64,000 bases of DNA from positions 22,494 through 86,493 of the forward strand of contig CADAND010000014.1 in NCBI GenBank assembly GCA_902789245.1, given 5' to 3'. This DNA is from an uncultured Bacteroidia bacterium (lineage in GTDB: Bacteria > Bacteroidota > Bacteroidia > Bacteroidales > UBA932). Made by a program: the position numbers and the translations under genes. This document shows, piece by piece, positions 26,139-35,123 of this stretch (its first letter is position 1; each line of letters opens with the position of its first letter). Under the pieces are notes generated by a model. That model was not told the DNA's origin and searched no databases. It was given only the letters and a program-made list of their open reading frames with translations.

Positions 26139-26774
26139 TTGGGCGCCCGGCGACACTTCGGACATCAAGTGCTGGCAATCACGTTCGTGGTTGCCAGCAT
26201 TGTCGTTTCCTGCCGGAGCGGCATCGGCGAAGCGGAGAAGCTGGACCTGAGCAAAACGCCCACGCAGCGCTCGCACGACGTCTTCGCCGTGCAGACGCGC
26301 AACGGGGCTGTTTCGATGCGCATGGAATCTCCCTTGATGGAACACTACGACGCGGACACGGTCTCGTACGACGCGTTCCCGCAGGGGATTTCGGTATATG
26401 GCTACACGGAGGACGGCTTGCTCGAGTCGATCATCGTGGCGGACGACGCCCGGCACATCGTGCCCAAAAGGAGCGGCCGGGACGAGATCTGGGAAGCCTT
26501 CGGCAACGTCATCATGCACAATGTCCTCGAACAGGAAACGATGGAGACGGACACCATCTACTGGGACCAGGCAAAACGGGAAATCTACACGGACTGCTAC
26601 GTCAAGCTGTATTCCCGCCAGGGCTTCCTGCAGGGTATCGGAATGCGTTCCGACGACCACGTGCGCAATTCCATCCTGTATCGTCCGTTCGACGGATATG
26701 GTGTCGTGGTGCAGGACAGCACGGCCGTAATCATTGATTCTGTGAATTTTATTGGGCCGTTTCCAAAAAAATAA
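26139..26774 (+). CDS. lptC: LPS export protein LptC
   Basis: Inner-membrane-anchored periplasmic bridge component that hands lipopolysaccharide from LptBFG to LptA. 211 residues, TTG start one base after the TPR stop. The N-terminus is hydrophobic with a lipobox-like end (ITFVVASIVVSCRSG). The beta-jellyroll region shows SMRMESPLMEHYDADTVSYD, YGYTEDGLLESIIVADDARH, EAFGNVIMHNVLEQETMETD and YSRQGFLQGIGMRSDD, the Bacteroidota LptC pattern. In related genomes a CorC/HlyC-like gene often follows; here the foldase gene comes next. Confidence 0.85.
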   Translation: MGARRHFGHQVLAITFVVASIVVSCRSGIGEAEKLDLSKTPTQRSHDVFAVQTRNGAVSMRMESPLMEHYDADTVSYDAFPQGISVYGYTEDGLLESIIVADDARHIVPKRSGRDEIWEAFGNVIMHNVLEQETMETDTIYWDQAKREIYTDCYVKLYSRQGFLQGIGMRSDDHVRNSILYRPFDGYGVVVQDSTAVIIDSVNFIGPFPKK

Positions 26775-26819
26775 CTATCTTCGCAGCCCCTTAACGGAAA
26801 ATTATAAAATTATATAACC

Positions 26820-28895
26820 ATGGCGGTACTTGAAAAAATACGCGTAAAGTTCGGCCTCGTGATCTCGATCATCATCGCGCTGGCCCTCCTGTCTTTCATT
26901 ATCGATCCCAGCACCCTGGAGTCGGCCCTGAACTCGATGTCGTCCAAGTATGACGTCGGTCAGATCGCCGGCAAGAGCATCTCCTATTCGGATTTCCAGG
27001 CGGACGTGGACCGTTATACGACGATCAACGAGCTCCTCGGCGCCACCCGTGACGAGGAAAGCCAGAAGCAGATCCGCAACGCTGCCTGGCAGGAACTGCT
27101 CGATAAATACCTGTTCGTGAAGAACGCCAAGGAGGCGGGCATCACCGTCGGTGAAGACGAAATGCTGGCCCTGATGGGCGGCGAGTACGCTTCCCCGGTC
27201 CTGGTGCAGAACCCCGTTTTCCTGGACGAGAATGGCGTTTTCTCCCCGGATCGCCTGAAGGCCTTCATCCAGAACGTGGACGCTGACGAAAGCGGTCAGC
27301 TCCGCACCTACTGGAACTATATCCAGAACAACGTCCACAACCAGCAGTACTATGCCAAGTACGGTGCCCTGTTCACCGCCAGCGGCCGCGACAACGCGCT
27401 GCAGCTCGCCAAGGCCGTCGAGGAAGGCAATACCACCGCCGACGTGGACTACCTCATGGTGTTCTACCCGATGAACGACGTCGACAGCACCATCACCGTC
27501 TCCGACGACGAGGTGCGTGCCTATTACAAGAACCACAAGGACTTCTTCAAGCAGAAAGCCAACCGCGAGATTGAGTATGTCGTCTTCGAGGTGGTTCCTT
27601 CGGCCGAGGACATCGCGGCCGCCAGCACGGCGATGAGCGAGGCGTTCGACGAGTTCGCCACGACTGACAATATGCGTGCTTTCCTGCTCAAGAACTCCGA
27701 GCGCGGCCTGGACAACTACTGGTACAAGGCCGGCGAGCTCGCTACGGTCAACGCCGAGCTCGACAGCCAGATCTTCGGGAACAACAAACTCACCCAGATC
27801 GTAACCGACGGCAACAGCTTCTTCGCGGGCCGCGAAATGGCCAGCAAGATGATGCCGGACTCCGCTTTCGTGAAGCACATCCTCCTGCAGGGTGACAACG
27901 CCGCCCACTTGGCTGACAGCCTGGTGAACGTCCTCAAGAAGGGCGGCAACTTCGCCAACCTCGCCGCCGCCTATTCCGCCGATCAGGGTTCCGCCGCAAA
28001 CGGCGAGCTCGGCAGCATCGGCTGGATGACCCAGTCCTATATGATTCCCGGCTTCGAGGATGTCTTCGACGCCAAGGTAGGCACTCCTTACGTGCTGACC
28101 ACCCAGTATGGCACCCACGTCGTGCTCGTGAGCGACAAGACCAAGCCTGTGGCCAAGAAGCAGGTCGCAATCCTCGAGAAGACCGCCCTGGCCAGCAAGG
28201 ACACCTTCAATAGCTTCTATTCCCAGGCCAACACCTTCGCCACCCTTGCCGGCGGCACCTACGAAGGCTATCAGAAGGCCCTCGATTCCACGAAGGTCTA
28301 TTCCCACCAGGCCACCATCACCGAGGCGACGGCGGCTTATGGCGCCATCGACAATGCCAAGGAAGTGACTCGCTGGGCCTTTGACAACAAGCCGGGCAAG
28401 ACTTCCAACATCATCACCGTGGACAATAACTACTTCTTCGTGGCCACCGTCAAGGAGGCGAACAAGGAGGGTTACGCTTCCGTGCAGAAGGTGGCGTCCC
28501 AGATCTACCAGCTGCTCTTCTCCCAGAAGCAGCAGGAGGCCAGTTCGAAGCGTGTCGCCGAGCAGATGGCCGGCGCTTCCTCCCTCGAGGATCTTGCCGA
28601 GCGCCTTGGCGTGACCGTGGAGCACCGCGACGCGATCTCGCTGGGTTCCTCCAGCGTGGAGCCGGCATTGATCGGTGCCGTCGCCGCTGCGAAGAACGGC
28701 GAACTTTACGGCCCCGTGAACGGGGTGATGGGCACCTATGTCGTGCGTGTGGCGAACAAGGAGCAGGGCAACTTCTACAGCGAGGCTGACGCCAAGAACC
28801 TGGCCGCGCAGAAGGCCCAGTACCTCTCCCAGATGATCGTCCCTGTCATGCAGGAGTACGACGACGTCAAGGATAACCGCGAACGCTTCTTCTAG
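26820..28895 (+). CDS. Membrane-anchored peptidyl-prolyl isomerase (PpiD/SurA type)
   Basis: 691-residue periplasmic folding factor. One N-terminal membrane helix (about 13-30, FGLVISIIIALALLSFII) anchors a SurA_N-like domain (KYDVGQIAGKSISYSDFQAD, QIRNAAWQELLDKYLFVKNA), a parvulin PpiC domain (about 343-445: VKHILLQGDNAAHLADSL, ANGELGSIGWMTQSYMIPGF, VLTTQYGTHVVLVSDK) and a C-terminal region with a second, divergent parvulin-like part. It matches Bacteroidota PpiD-like proteins in length. Substrates are probably outer-membrane proteins such as those encoded around it. Leader 26775-26819 has only an imperfect -7 box (TATCTTCG). A terminator follows at 28941-28971. Confidence 0.92.
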   Translation: MAVLEKIRVKFGLVISIIIALALLSFIIDPSTLESALNSMSSKYDVGQIAGKSISYSDFQADVDRYTTINELLGATRDEESQKQIRNAAWQELLDKYLFVKNAKEAGITVGEDEMLALMGGEYASPVLVQNPVFLDENGVFSPDRLKAFIQNVDADESGQLRTYWNYIQNNVHNQQYYAKYGALFTASGRDNALQLAKAVEEGNTTADVDYLMVFYPMNDVDSTITVSDDEVRAYYKNHKDFFKQKANREIEYVVFEVVPSAEDIAAASTAMSEAFDEFATTDNMRAFLLKNSERGLDNYWYKAGELATVNAELDSQIFGNNKLTQIVTDGNSFFAGREMASKMMPDSAFVKHILLQGDNAAHLADSLVNVLKKGGNFANLAAAYSADQGSAANGELGSIGWMTQSYMIPGFEDVFDAKVGTPYVLTTQYGTHVVLVSDKTKPVAKKQVAILEKTALASKDTFNSFYSQANTFATLAGGTYEGYQKALDSTKVYSHQATITEATAAYGAIDNAKEVTRWAFDNKPGKTSNIITVDNNYFFVATVKEANKEGYASVQKVASQIYQLLFSQKQQEASSKRVAEQMAGASSLEDLAERLGVTVEHRDAISLGSSSVEPALIGAVAAAKNGELYGPVNGVMGTYVVRVANKEQGNFYSEADAKNLAAQKAQYLSQMIVPVMQEYDDVKDNRERFF

Positions 28896-28940
28896 CCGGA
28901 CGGCTAAAGGCGCTTCGCTTCGAAGCAAACCAGGAAGCCG

Positions 28941-28971
28941 AAAAGTCCCGCAGGAAACTGTGGGACTTTTT
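28941..28971 (+). terminator. Terminator downstream of the foldase gene
   Basis: 13-bp near-perfect stem AAAAGTCCCGCAG / CTGTGGGACTTTT with a GAAA tetraloop and T-run. Confidence 0.85.
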
Positions 28972-28986
28972 CGTTATATTAGCGAC

Positions 28987-29835
28987 ATGAAACGGACTAT
29001 GATTATACTGACCCTGCTGCTGGGGTTCTCTCCCCGCGCATTTTCCCAACAGGACTCGCTGTTGGTCGTTTTCTGGAACGTAGAGAACTTCTTCGACTAC
29101 CACTCCGAGGGCAAGCCCCAATACTGGACGAAAAGCCGTTTTCTGGCCAAATGCGACGCCATAGCGAAGACGCTGCTGCGCATCGCCGACCGCTATGGGC
29201 GGCTGCCGGACGCGGTCGGTTTCGCGGAGGTCGAGAATGCCTTCGTGCTGCGGCAGCTGACACGCGAGACCGCCCTGCGCAAGCTCGACTACCGCATCGT
29301 CCACTACGACTCCCCCGACCACCGCGGCATCGACTGTGCGCTGCTCTGCCGCGCCTCGACGCTCCCGTTGCGCGCCAGCGCGCCGAAGCACTTGCCGGAC
29401 AGTGCCGGGGGCGTGATGGCCACGCGCGACATTCTGCTGGCGGAATTCGACAGCCTCGCCATTCTGGTGAACCATCACCCCTCGCAGCTGGGCGGCAAGG
29501 CGGAGCGGCGGGAAGCGGCGCTGTCACGGCTGTGCGCGCTGACGGACTCGCTGCACGCCGCCGGGCAGCCGCGCACGCTGGCGGTGGGAGATTTCAACCA
29601 GGACCTGTGGGGGAGCGGCGCCGGAACGATCAAGTACAACGGGAAATGGGAAAAGATCGACGGGGGGTTCGCCGAAGGTTTCTCCCGCGTGCGTGAGGAA
29701 GAATTTGCCGATCCGCTGCTGCTGGAGGAGGACAAAGCCTTCGGCGGCACAAAGCCCCGCAGGACTTTTGTCGGGCCCCGCTACACGGGCGGCGTCAGCG
29801 ATCATCTGCCTGTTGTCTTTATCGTTTATTATTGA
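28987..29835 (+). CDS. Exported endonuclease/exonuclease/phosphatase family protein
   Basis: About 282 residues from ATG 28987 (a frame from 28960 runs through the terminator and is not used). Signal peptide MKRTMIILTLLLGFSPRAFS|Q. EEP-fold motifs are in order: FWNVENFFDYHSEGKP (metal Asn), VGFAEVENAFVLRQL (metal Glu), YDSPDHRGIDCALLCR, LVNHHPSQLGGKAE, VGDFNQDLWGSG (Asp/Asn) and GVSDHLPVVFI (terminal catalytic His). All expected active-site residues are present. It is predicted periplasmic; whether it acts on nucleic acid or phosphoesters is unknown. A TATATTAG near-match to the -7 box directly precedes the ATG. Confidence 0.88.
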   Translation: MKRTMIILTLLLGFSPRAFSQQDSLLVVFWNVENFFDYHSEGKPQYWTKSRFLAKCDAIAKTLLRIADRYGRLPDAVGFAEVENAFVLRQLTRETALRKLDYRIVHYDSPDHRGIDCALLCRASTLPLRASAPKHLPDSAGGVMATRDILLAEFDSLAILVNHHPSQLGGKAERREAALSRLCALTDSLHAAGQPRTLAVGDFNQDLWGSGAGTIKYNGKWEKIDGGFAEGFSRVREEEFADPLLLEEDKAFGGTKPRRTFVGPRYTGGVSDHLPVVFIVYY

Positions 29836-29874
29836 TAAATTTGTCCTTGCGACAAATCTTAAAAACCACATACC

Positions 29875-31026
29875 ATGGACAACATGCTCAGCACCATTCA
29901 CGAGAAATTCCTCTCCTTCTACGGCGAAGGCGGCACCCTGTATGCCGCGGCCGGCCGCGTCAACCTCATCGGCGAGCACACGGACTACAACGGCGGTTAC
30001 GTCTTCCCCGGCGCCATCGACAAGTGCATCGTGGCGGAAATCCGCCCCAACGGCACGAAGACCGTGAACCTCTTCGCCGTCGACAGGAACGCCGCGACGA
30101 GCTTCGGCCTGGAAGAGGAGGACAAACCCGCCGAGCAGTGGGCGAGCTACGTCTTCGGTGTCTGCCGGGAGACGATCAAGCGCGGCGGTCGCGTGGAGGG
30201 CTTCGATGCCGTCTTTGCGGGCGATGTGCCCATCGGCGCCGGCCTTTCTTCCTCCGCAGCCCTGGAGAGCTGCTTCGCGTTCGCCATCAACGACCTCTTC
30301 CAGAACGGCATCGACAAGTTCGAGCTGGCGAAGATCGGCCAGAGCACGGAGCACAACTACTGCGGCGTGAACTGCGGCATCATGGATCAGTTCGCCTCCT
30401 GTTTCGGCAAGGCGGGCAGCCTCATCCGACTGAACTGCAAGACGCTGGAATACAAATACTTCCCCTTCGACCCGAAGGGGTACAAGCTCGTGCTCGTGGA
30501 CTCCTGCGTGAAGCATGAGCTGGCCTCGTCGGCCTATAATTTCCGCCGCCAGAGCTGCGAGCGCGCCGCCGCCGCGATCAAGAAGAACCATCCCGAAATC
30601 GACTGCCTGAGCGACTGCAAGCGCATCTGGCTGGACGAGGTGCGGGGCGAAATCTCCAGCGAGGACTTCCTCCGTGCAGAGTATGTCATCGGCGAGGTGC
30701 AGCGTGTGCTGGATGTCTGCGACGCTCTGGAGCGCGGCGATTACGAGACTGTGGGCGAGATGATGTATCAGACGCATTTCGGCCTGAGCAAGCTCTACGA
30801 AGTGAGCTGCGAGGAGCTCGACTTCCTCAACCGCCTGGCCCGCCGGCTCGGCGTCACGGGCTCCCGCGTGATGGGCGGCGGCTTCGGCGGCTGCACCATC
30901 AACCTCGTTAAGGACGAGCTCTACCTGCCCTTCGTGGCGGCCGCCAAGGCAGAGTTCACGCTCAAGTTCGGCCATGCCCCGAAGATCTACGACGTAGTCA
31001 TCTCCGACGGCGCCCGGAAATTGTAA
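29875..31026 (+). CDS. galK: Galactokinase
   Basis: Phosphorylates galactose at C1 in the Leloir pathway. 383 residues with the GHMP-kinase signatures: the galactokinase motif AGRVNLIGEHTDYNGGYVFP near residue 25-45, the ATP loop VPIGAGLSSSAALESCFAFA, CGIMDQFASCFGKAGSLIRL with the catalytic Asp region, and the C-terminal GSRVMGGGFGGCTINLVKDE. Length is normal and the frame intact. galT and galM are not adjacent, so this is a detached galK. An ATG three codons further in (MLSTIHEK) is also possible. Confidence 0.96.
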   Translation: MDNMLSTIHEKFLSFYGEGGTLYAAAGRVNLIGEHTDYNGGYVFPGAIDKCIVAEIRPNGTKTVNLFAVDRNAATSFGLEEEDKPAEQWASYVFGVCRETIKRGGRVEGFDAVFAGDVPIGAGLSSSAALESCFAFAINDLFQNGIDKFELAKIGQSTEHNYCGVNCGIMDQFASCFGKAGSLIRLNCKTLEYKYFPFDPKGYKLVLVDSCVKHELASSAYNFRRQSCERAAAAIKKNHPEIDCLSDCKRIWLDEVRGEISSEDFLRAEYVIGEVQRVLDVCDALERGDYETVGEMMYQTHFGLSKLYEVSCEELDFLNRLARRLGVTGSRVMGGGFGGCTINLVKDELYLPFVAAAKAEFTLKFGHAPKIYDVVISDGARKL

Positions 31027-31034
31027 AATTTCCG

Positions 31035-31042
31035 TACCTTTG
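31035..31042 (+). promoter_or_regulatory. Candidate -7 box for ychF
   Basis: TACCTTTG 23 bases upstream of the ychF ATG, just after the galK stop. No convincing -33 TTTG. Confidence 0.4.
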
Positions 31043-31065
31043 CAGCGCAAAAAAGCAAAGATTCT

Positions 31066-32169
31066 ATGTCCCTGAAATGCGGTATCGTCGGCTTGCCGAA
31101 CGTAGGCAAGTCCACCCTCTTCAATTGCGTGAGCTCCGGGAAGGCCCAGAGCGCCAATTTCCCGTTCTGTACCATCGAGCCGAACCTCGGTTCCACCAAT
31201 GTCCCTGACAAGCGCCTGGAGGTGCTTTCCGATATCTGCCAGCCGCAGCGCACGATCCCCGCGACGGTCGACATTGTCGACATCGCCGGCCTGGTGCGCG
31301 GCGCCAGCCGCGGGGAGGGCCTGGGCAACCAGTTCCTCGCCAACATCCGTGAGTGCGATGCCATCCTGCATGTGCTGCGCTGCTTCGACGACGGCAACGT
31401 CGTCCATGTGGACGGCTCCGTGGACCCGGTCCGGGACAAGGAAGTCGTGGATCTGGAGCTCCAGATCAAGGACCTGGAGACGGTCAACGCGCGCATCGCC
31501 AAGGTGCAGAAGCAGGCCACGACCGGCGGCGACAAGGAAGCCAAGAAGCTCCTGGCGCTGCTGCTTCGCTACAAGGAAGCGCTCGAACAGGGCAAGTCCT
31601 GCCGCAGCGTGCTCCCGCAGAACGAAGAGGAGGCCGTCCTGGCGCATGACCTCTTCCTGCTGACCGACAAGCCCGTGATGTATGTTTGCAACGTGGACGA
31701 CGCGTCCGCGGTGAACGGAAACAAATACGTCGACGCGGTCCGCGAGGCCGTCCGGGACGAGCATGCCGAGATCCTGATCATCTCCGCCCGCACGGAGTCT
31801 GAAATTGCCGAGATGGAGGACTACGACGACCGGCAGATGTTCCTCGAGGAGATGGGCCTGCACGAGTCTGGCGTTGTCCGCCTGATCCAGGCCGCCTATC
31901 ACCTGTTGGGCCTGCAGACCTTCTTTACGGCGGGCGCCGACGAGTGCCGCGCCTGGACCATCCATCGGGGAGACAAGGCCCCCAAGGCCGCCGGCGTCAT
32001 CCATTCCGACTTCGAGAAGGGCTTCATCCGCGCCGAGGTGATCAAGTACGATGACTTCGTCCAGTACAAGACCGAGGCGGCCGTGCGTGCCGCCGGCAAG
32101 ATGGGCATCGAGGGCAAGGACTACGTCGTTCAGGACGGCGACATCATGCATTTCCTCTTCAATGTCTGA
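31066..32169 (+). CDS. ychF: Redox-regulated ATPase YchF (OLA1 family)
   Basis: Universally conserved Obg-family P-loop protein that prefers ATP. 367 residues: G1 GLPNVGKSTLFNCVSSGKAQ at the N-terminus, G3 DIAGLVRGASRGEGLGNQFL, FDDGNVVHVDGSVDPVRDKE, a coiled-coil insertion, the NVDD nucleotide-base motif in place of NKxD, and the C-terminal TGS domain (LQTFFTAGADECRAWTIHRG, GDIMHFLFNV at the end). Length and motifs are textbook YchF. It is followed by a 92-base gap with a perfect stem-loop lacking a T-run. Confidence 0.96.
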   Translation: MSLKCGIVGLPNVGKSTLFNCVSSGKAQSANFPFCTIEPNLGSTNVPDKRLEVLSDICQPQRTIPATVDIVDIAGLVRGASRGEGLGNQFLANIRECDAILHVLRCFDDGNVVHVDGSVDPVRDKEVVDLELQIKDLETVNARIAKVQKQATTGGDKEAKKLLALLLRYKEALEQGKSCRSVLPQNEEEAVLAHDLFLLTDKPVMYVCNVDDASAVNGNKYVDAVREAVRDEHAEILIISARTESEIAEMEDYDDRQMFLEEMGLHESGVVRLIQAAYHLLGLQTFFTAGADECRAWTIHRGDKAPKAAGVIHSDFEKGFIRAEVIKYDDFVQYKTEAAVRAAGKMGIEGKDYVVQDGDIMHFLFNV

Positions 32170-32198
32170 CGACATTGCGGAAATGCATAGTTATTCAT

Positions 32199-32216
32199 TG
32201 AGGGGCGGTCCCCTCA
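32199..32216 (+). other. Perfect stem-loop in the ychF / CpXC-gene gap
   Basis: TGAGGGG / CCCCTCA with a CGGT tetraloop, no T-run. It may act as a transcript-end stabiliser or leader structure for the CpXC gene; function unknown. Confidence 0.4.
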
Positions 32217-32261
32217 AACTCCCCCGGTCGGCATAGCCTCCGAAACCAACAACCAGTAGCA

Positions 32262-32843
32262 ATGAAAGCAACAACCCGGTGCTCCCAATGCGGAGCGGAA
32301 CATAGCGTGGAGATCCCGCAGAGCGTGAACGCCGCGACGGAGCCGGACCTGAAGGAGAAGGTCCGGAGCGGGGAGCTGTTCACCTGGGCCTGCCCGCACT
32401 GCGGCAGCTCGAACCTGCTGTCCGTGCCGTTCCTGTACCACGACCCGGACGCGCACTTGATGCTGGTGCTGAGCCCGGCGCCGTTGGGCGCCGAGGGCCT
32501 GCAGGAAGGCTACACGGGCCGCCAGGTGCGGACCGTGGGCGATCTCGTGGAGAAGATCAAGATTTTCGACGCGGGTCTGGACGACCTCACCGTCGAGATG
32601 TGCAAGTTCGTCACCTGCCAGGAGCTGAAAAAGGACGTTTCGCTGCGTTTCGCGGGCCTGAACGGCGCCGACGGGGAAATGACCTTCACCTACCCGCAAG
32701 ATGGCCAGATGGAGCTCGTAGCCGTCGGATTCAACGTATATGAAGATTGCGCCGGCATTCTCCGACGCAATCCCCAGATTCGCGAGTCTGTCCAGGGCCT
32801 CGCCTGCATCGACCAGGCCTGGCTCGCGAAGTATTTCCGCTAG
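32262..32843 (+). CDS. CpXC domain protein
   Basis: 193 residues with the CpXC zinc-ribbon-like signature at the N-terminus: CSQCGAEHSVEIPQSVN and, 30-odd residues later, WACPHCGSSNLLSVPFLYHD, giving two CxxC pairs likely to bind zinc. The family (CpXC, poorly characterised) occurs in gut bacteria and its role is unknown. The rest (VRTVGDLVEKIKIFDAGLDD, VEMCKFVTCQELKKDVSLRF) is alpha-helical and typical of the longer members. No signal peptide. The stop codon directly abuts the stop of the convergent cysteine-hydrolase gene. Confidence 0.8.
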   Translation: MKATTRCSQCGAEHSVEIPQSVNAATEPDLKEKVRSGELFTWACPHCGSSNLLSVPFLYHDPDAHLMLVLSPAPLGAEGLQEGYTGRQVRTVGDLVEKIKIFDAGLDDLTVEMCKFVTCQELKKDVSLRFAGLNGADGEMTFTYPQDGQMELVAVGFNVYEDCAGILRRNPQIRESVQGLACIDQAWLAKYFR

Positions 32844-33683
32844 TTAAAACGCCGCGATCAGCTCGTCGTTGGTGTAGGCGTCGGCACCGTAACAGGTCTT
32901 CAGGTAGGCCAGGCCGCCGAGATAATCCTCTTCCGTGAAGGAGTTGGTCGCTTCCTTGGCGACGACCACGTCGTAGCCGAGGCAGTAGGCGTCGGCGGAG
33001 GTGTGGCGGCAGCACATGTGCGTGTGCAGGCCGGTGATGACGACGGTCTGGACGCCCAGTTCCTTCAGGAGGATGTCCAGGTCGGTCTGGAAGAAACCGC
33101 TGTAGCGGCGCTTGGGCACGACATAATCCTTGTCGCAGAGCCCCAGCTCCGGGATGACCTCGGCGCCGGGCGTGCCCTTCAGGGCGTGGTCGCCCCAGAG
33201 CTTCAGCTCGCGGTCGATGCCGGGCAGGTGGCAGTCGTTGCAGAAAATCACGGGCACGCCCTTCTCGCGGGCGGCTTTCAGCAGTGCGGCGGTAGCGGGG
33301 ACGATGGCGCGGCCGCGGTCGCAGCCCAGGGCGCCGGTGACGAAGTCGTTGAGCATGTCGACGACAAGGATAGCAGGATGGTTGAGTTTCATTTCTTTAT
33401 TCGTGTTTGTGTGTTTGTCAATTCGTTTCCATAGCCAGTACATGAAGGCGCCCCAGGCGAGGAAGAGCGCGACGTAGACCCAGAACGGCAGGCGTGCCTG
33501 GTACGTGTCCCAGTCGAGCACTTTCTCATACTCCGGGATGTCGGCGTAGTAGTAGGCGCCGGCGCCGAAGTCCAGCTCCGGGTTGAGCCCGATCCGCCGG
33601 ACCATGATGTACACGGCGGCAGCGACGGTCAGCGCCCCCACGGCGAAGAACGCCACCCGGGCCACGGTCCTGCGCCTGGACAT
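32844..33683 (-). CDS. Isochorismatase-family cysteine hydrolase with in-frame N-terminal membrane module
   Basis: One open frame of 279 residues joins two unlike parts. Residues 1-97 form a small membrane protein: helix RVAFFAVGALTVAAAVYIMV, a segment with GAGAYYYADIPEYEKVLDW, and helix LPFWVYVALFLAWGAFMYWL. From Met98 (ATG 33392) follows an isochorismatase-like hydrolase: AILVVDMLNDFVTGALGC with catalytic Asp, a Lys in LKGTPGAEVI, and ITGLHTHMCCRHTSADAYCL with the catalytic Cys region, as in nicotinamidase-type enzymes. The joint (KHTNTNKEMK) is AT-rich with AAAGAA just before the internal ATG, so the hydrolase may also be made separately. It starts 6 bases after the YeiH stop: same operon. 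Substrate unknown. Confidence 0.75.
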   Translation of the reverse strand: MSRRRTVARVAFFAVGALTVAAAVYIMVRRIGLNPELDFGAGAYYYADIPEYEKVLDWDTYQARLPFWVYVALFLAWGAFMYWLWKRIDKHTNTNKEMKLNHPAILVVDMLNDFVTGALGCDRGRAIVPATAALLKAAREKGVPVIFCNDCHLPGIDRELKLWGDHALKGTPGAEVIPELGLCDKDYVVPKRRYSGFFQTDLDILLKELGVQTVVITGLHTHMCCRHTSADAYCLGYDVVVAKEATNSFTEEDYLGGLAYLKTCYGADAYTNDELIAAF

Positions 33684-33689
33684 CGCTGC

Positions 33690-35042
33690 CTAGGACAGGT
33701 GCGGGATCGGGAAGAGCACGCCGCTGAGCAGCAGCCACACCGCGAAGAAGGTCAGCGCGATGTTGAAGCACTGCCCGACGAGGTACAGCCAGAGCGGCTT
33801 GCCGCCCTGCATCTGCTTCACCAGATCCTTGAAATTGGTGTCCAGGCCAATGCTGACGAAAGCCAGCACGAAGGCCCAGTTCTTATACTGATCGAGCACA
33901 CCGTTGATGGCCTTGACCTGGTCCGCGCCGGCGAGCGGCTGGACGAGGAAGGAGGCCACGAGCGAGGCGACGAAGAAGCCGATGATGAACTTCGGGAAGC
34001 GGGTCCAGATCTCGCCGGCGCCCACTTTCTGGCCGTCCTTCTTGTTCACGCTGGTCGCGAAGAAGAGGGCCACGAAGAAGGCGATGAAGCCGATGAGGAT
34101 GTTCTGGATCATCTTGACCAGCACGGCGGCCTGCTCGGCCTCGCCGCCCAGCACGCTGCCCGCCACGGCCACGGCACCAGTGCTGTCGACCGTGCCGCCG
34201 ATGAGCGCGCCGCCCATGATGGCGGACATGCCCGTGGCGCGGATGAGGATGGGCTCAAGGGCCATCATCAGGACCGTGAAGATGATCGAAATGGAGATTG
34301 TCATCGTCAGGTCGTCCTTCTTGCAGTTGGAGGCCGCGCCCGTGGCGATGGCCGCGGACGTACCGCAGACGCTCGTCGCGGAGGCCATGGTGATGACCAG
34401 CGGCTTATTGTCCATCTTCAGCACCCGCGTGCCGAACCACCACATGAACAGGATCACGACCGGGGTCACGATCCAGGCGATGCCGAGGCCGTAAAGGCCG
34501 AATTTGGCGATATTGGAGAAGAGGACGGAGAAGCCCATGATGACGAGGCCCGTCTTGATGTAGAATTCGGTCTTTACGGCCGGTTTCAGCCACTTCGGCG
34601 TGCCGACGGTGTTGGACACCAGCATGCCCACGATAAGCGCCCAGAATGCCCATTCCAGGTAGCGGTTGAGCGTGAACTCGGCGCTGATTAGCCGGACGAT
34701 CACCGACAGGACGAAAACCACGAGGAAGGCCGGCACGAATTTCTTCACCTTTTCGCCCGTCAGGGCGGCCCCGACGGTGAACAGGACACCCAACACGAGG
34801 ACCGTGCGCAGGAGCTTGAGCCAGAAGGCGCCGGAGGCGAATTGCTGCCCGAGGGGCACGACCTTAGCCATCTGGGCGTCGCTGAGCGACTCGCCCCAGG
34901 TCCAGGTCTTGAAGGTCAGCGCGGAGAAGTCGAAGGCTTTCGTGAGGACGGCCACCAGGCCGATGGTGATGACGACAAAGCCGATCCAGACGGCGAGCCA
35001 ATCCTCAGTTTTCCAGAGCTTGGACAAATTCTTGTTAGCCAT
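33690..35042 (-). CDS. YeiH-family putative sulfate exporter (UPF0324)
   Basis: 450-residue integral membrane protein with about ten helices. Family signatures are VGMLVSNTVGTPKWLKPAVK, VLFSNIAKFGLYGLGIAWIV, ASATSVCGTSAAIATGAASN (the conserved CGxSA segment) and GGALIGGTVDSTGAVAVAGS. The N-terminal part (MANKNLSKLWKTEDWLAVWI) is longer than in E. coli YeiH, as in many Bacteroidota versions. The frame stays open for another 418 codons upstream, antisense to uxuA; that is a composition artefact, and ATG 35042 is supported by the TATCTTTG box 30 bases upstream. Family members are annotated as sulfate or sulfonate exporters, without firm substrate proof. Confidence 0.88.
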   Translation of the reverse strand: MANKNLSKLWKTEDWLAVWIGFVVITIGLVAVLTKAFDFSALTFKTWTWGESLSDAQMAKVVPLGQQFASGAFWLKLLRTVLVLGVLFTVGAALTGEKVKKFVPAFLVVFVLSVIVRLISAEFTLNRYLEWAFWALIVGMLVSNTVGTPKWLKPAVKTEFYIKTGLVIMGFSVLFSNIAKFGLYGLGIAWIVTPVVILFMWWFGTRVLKMDNKPLVITMASATSVCGTSAAIATGAASNCKKDDLTMTISISIIFTVLMMALEPILIRATGMSAIMGGALIGGTVDSTGAVAVAGSVLGGEAEQAAVLVKMIQNILIGFIAFFVALFFATSVNKKDGQKVGAGEIWTRFPKFIIGFFVASLVASFLVQPLAGADQVKAINGVLDQYKNWAFVLAFVSIGLDTNFKDLVKQMQGGKPLWLYLVGQCFNIALTFFAVWLLLSGVLFPIPHLS

Positions 35043-35072
35043 TTCTACAGGTTTTGGTACATATACGGAAAA

Positions 35073-35100
35073 CAAAGATAGGTATTTTTTCCTAACTTTG
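35073..35100. promoter_or_regulatory. Divergent -7 boxes of the YeiH gene (-) and uxuA (+)
   Basis: Minus-strand TATCTTTG at 35080-35073 and plus-strand TAACTTTG at 35093-35100 lie 12 bases apart in an AT-rich gap, each correctly oriented for its gene. -33 boxes are not obvious. Confidence 0.5.
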
Positions 35101-35123
35101 TCTTTGACAAAAAAGTTAAACAA

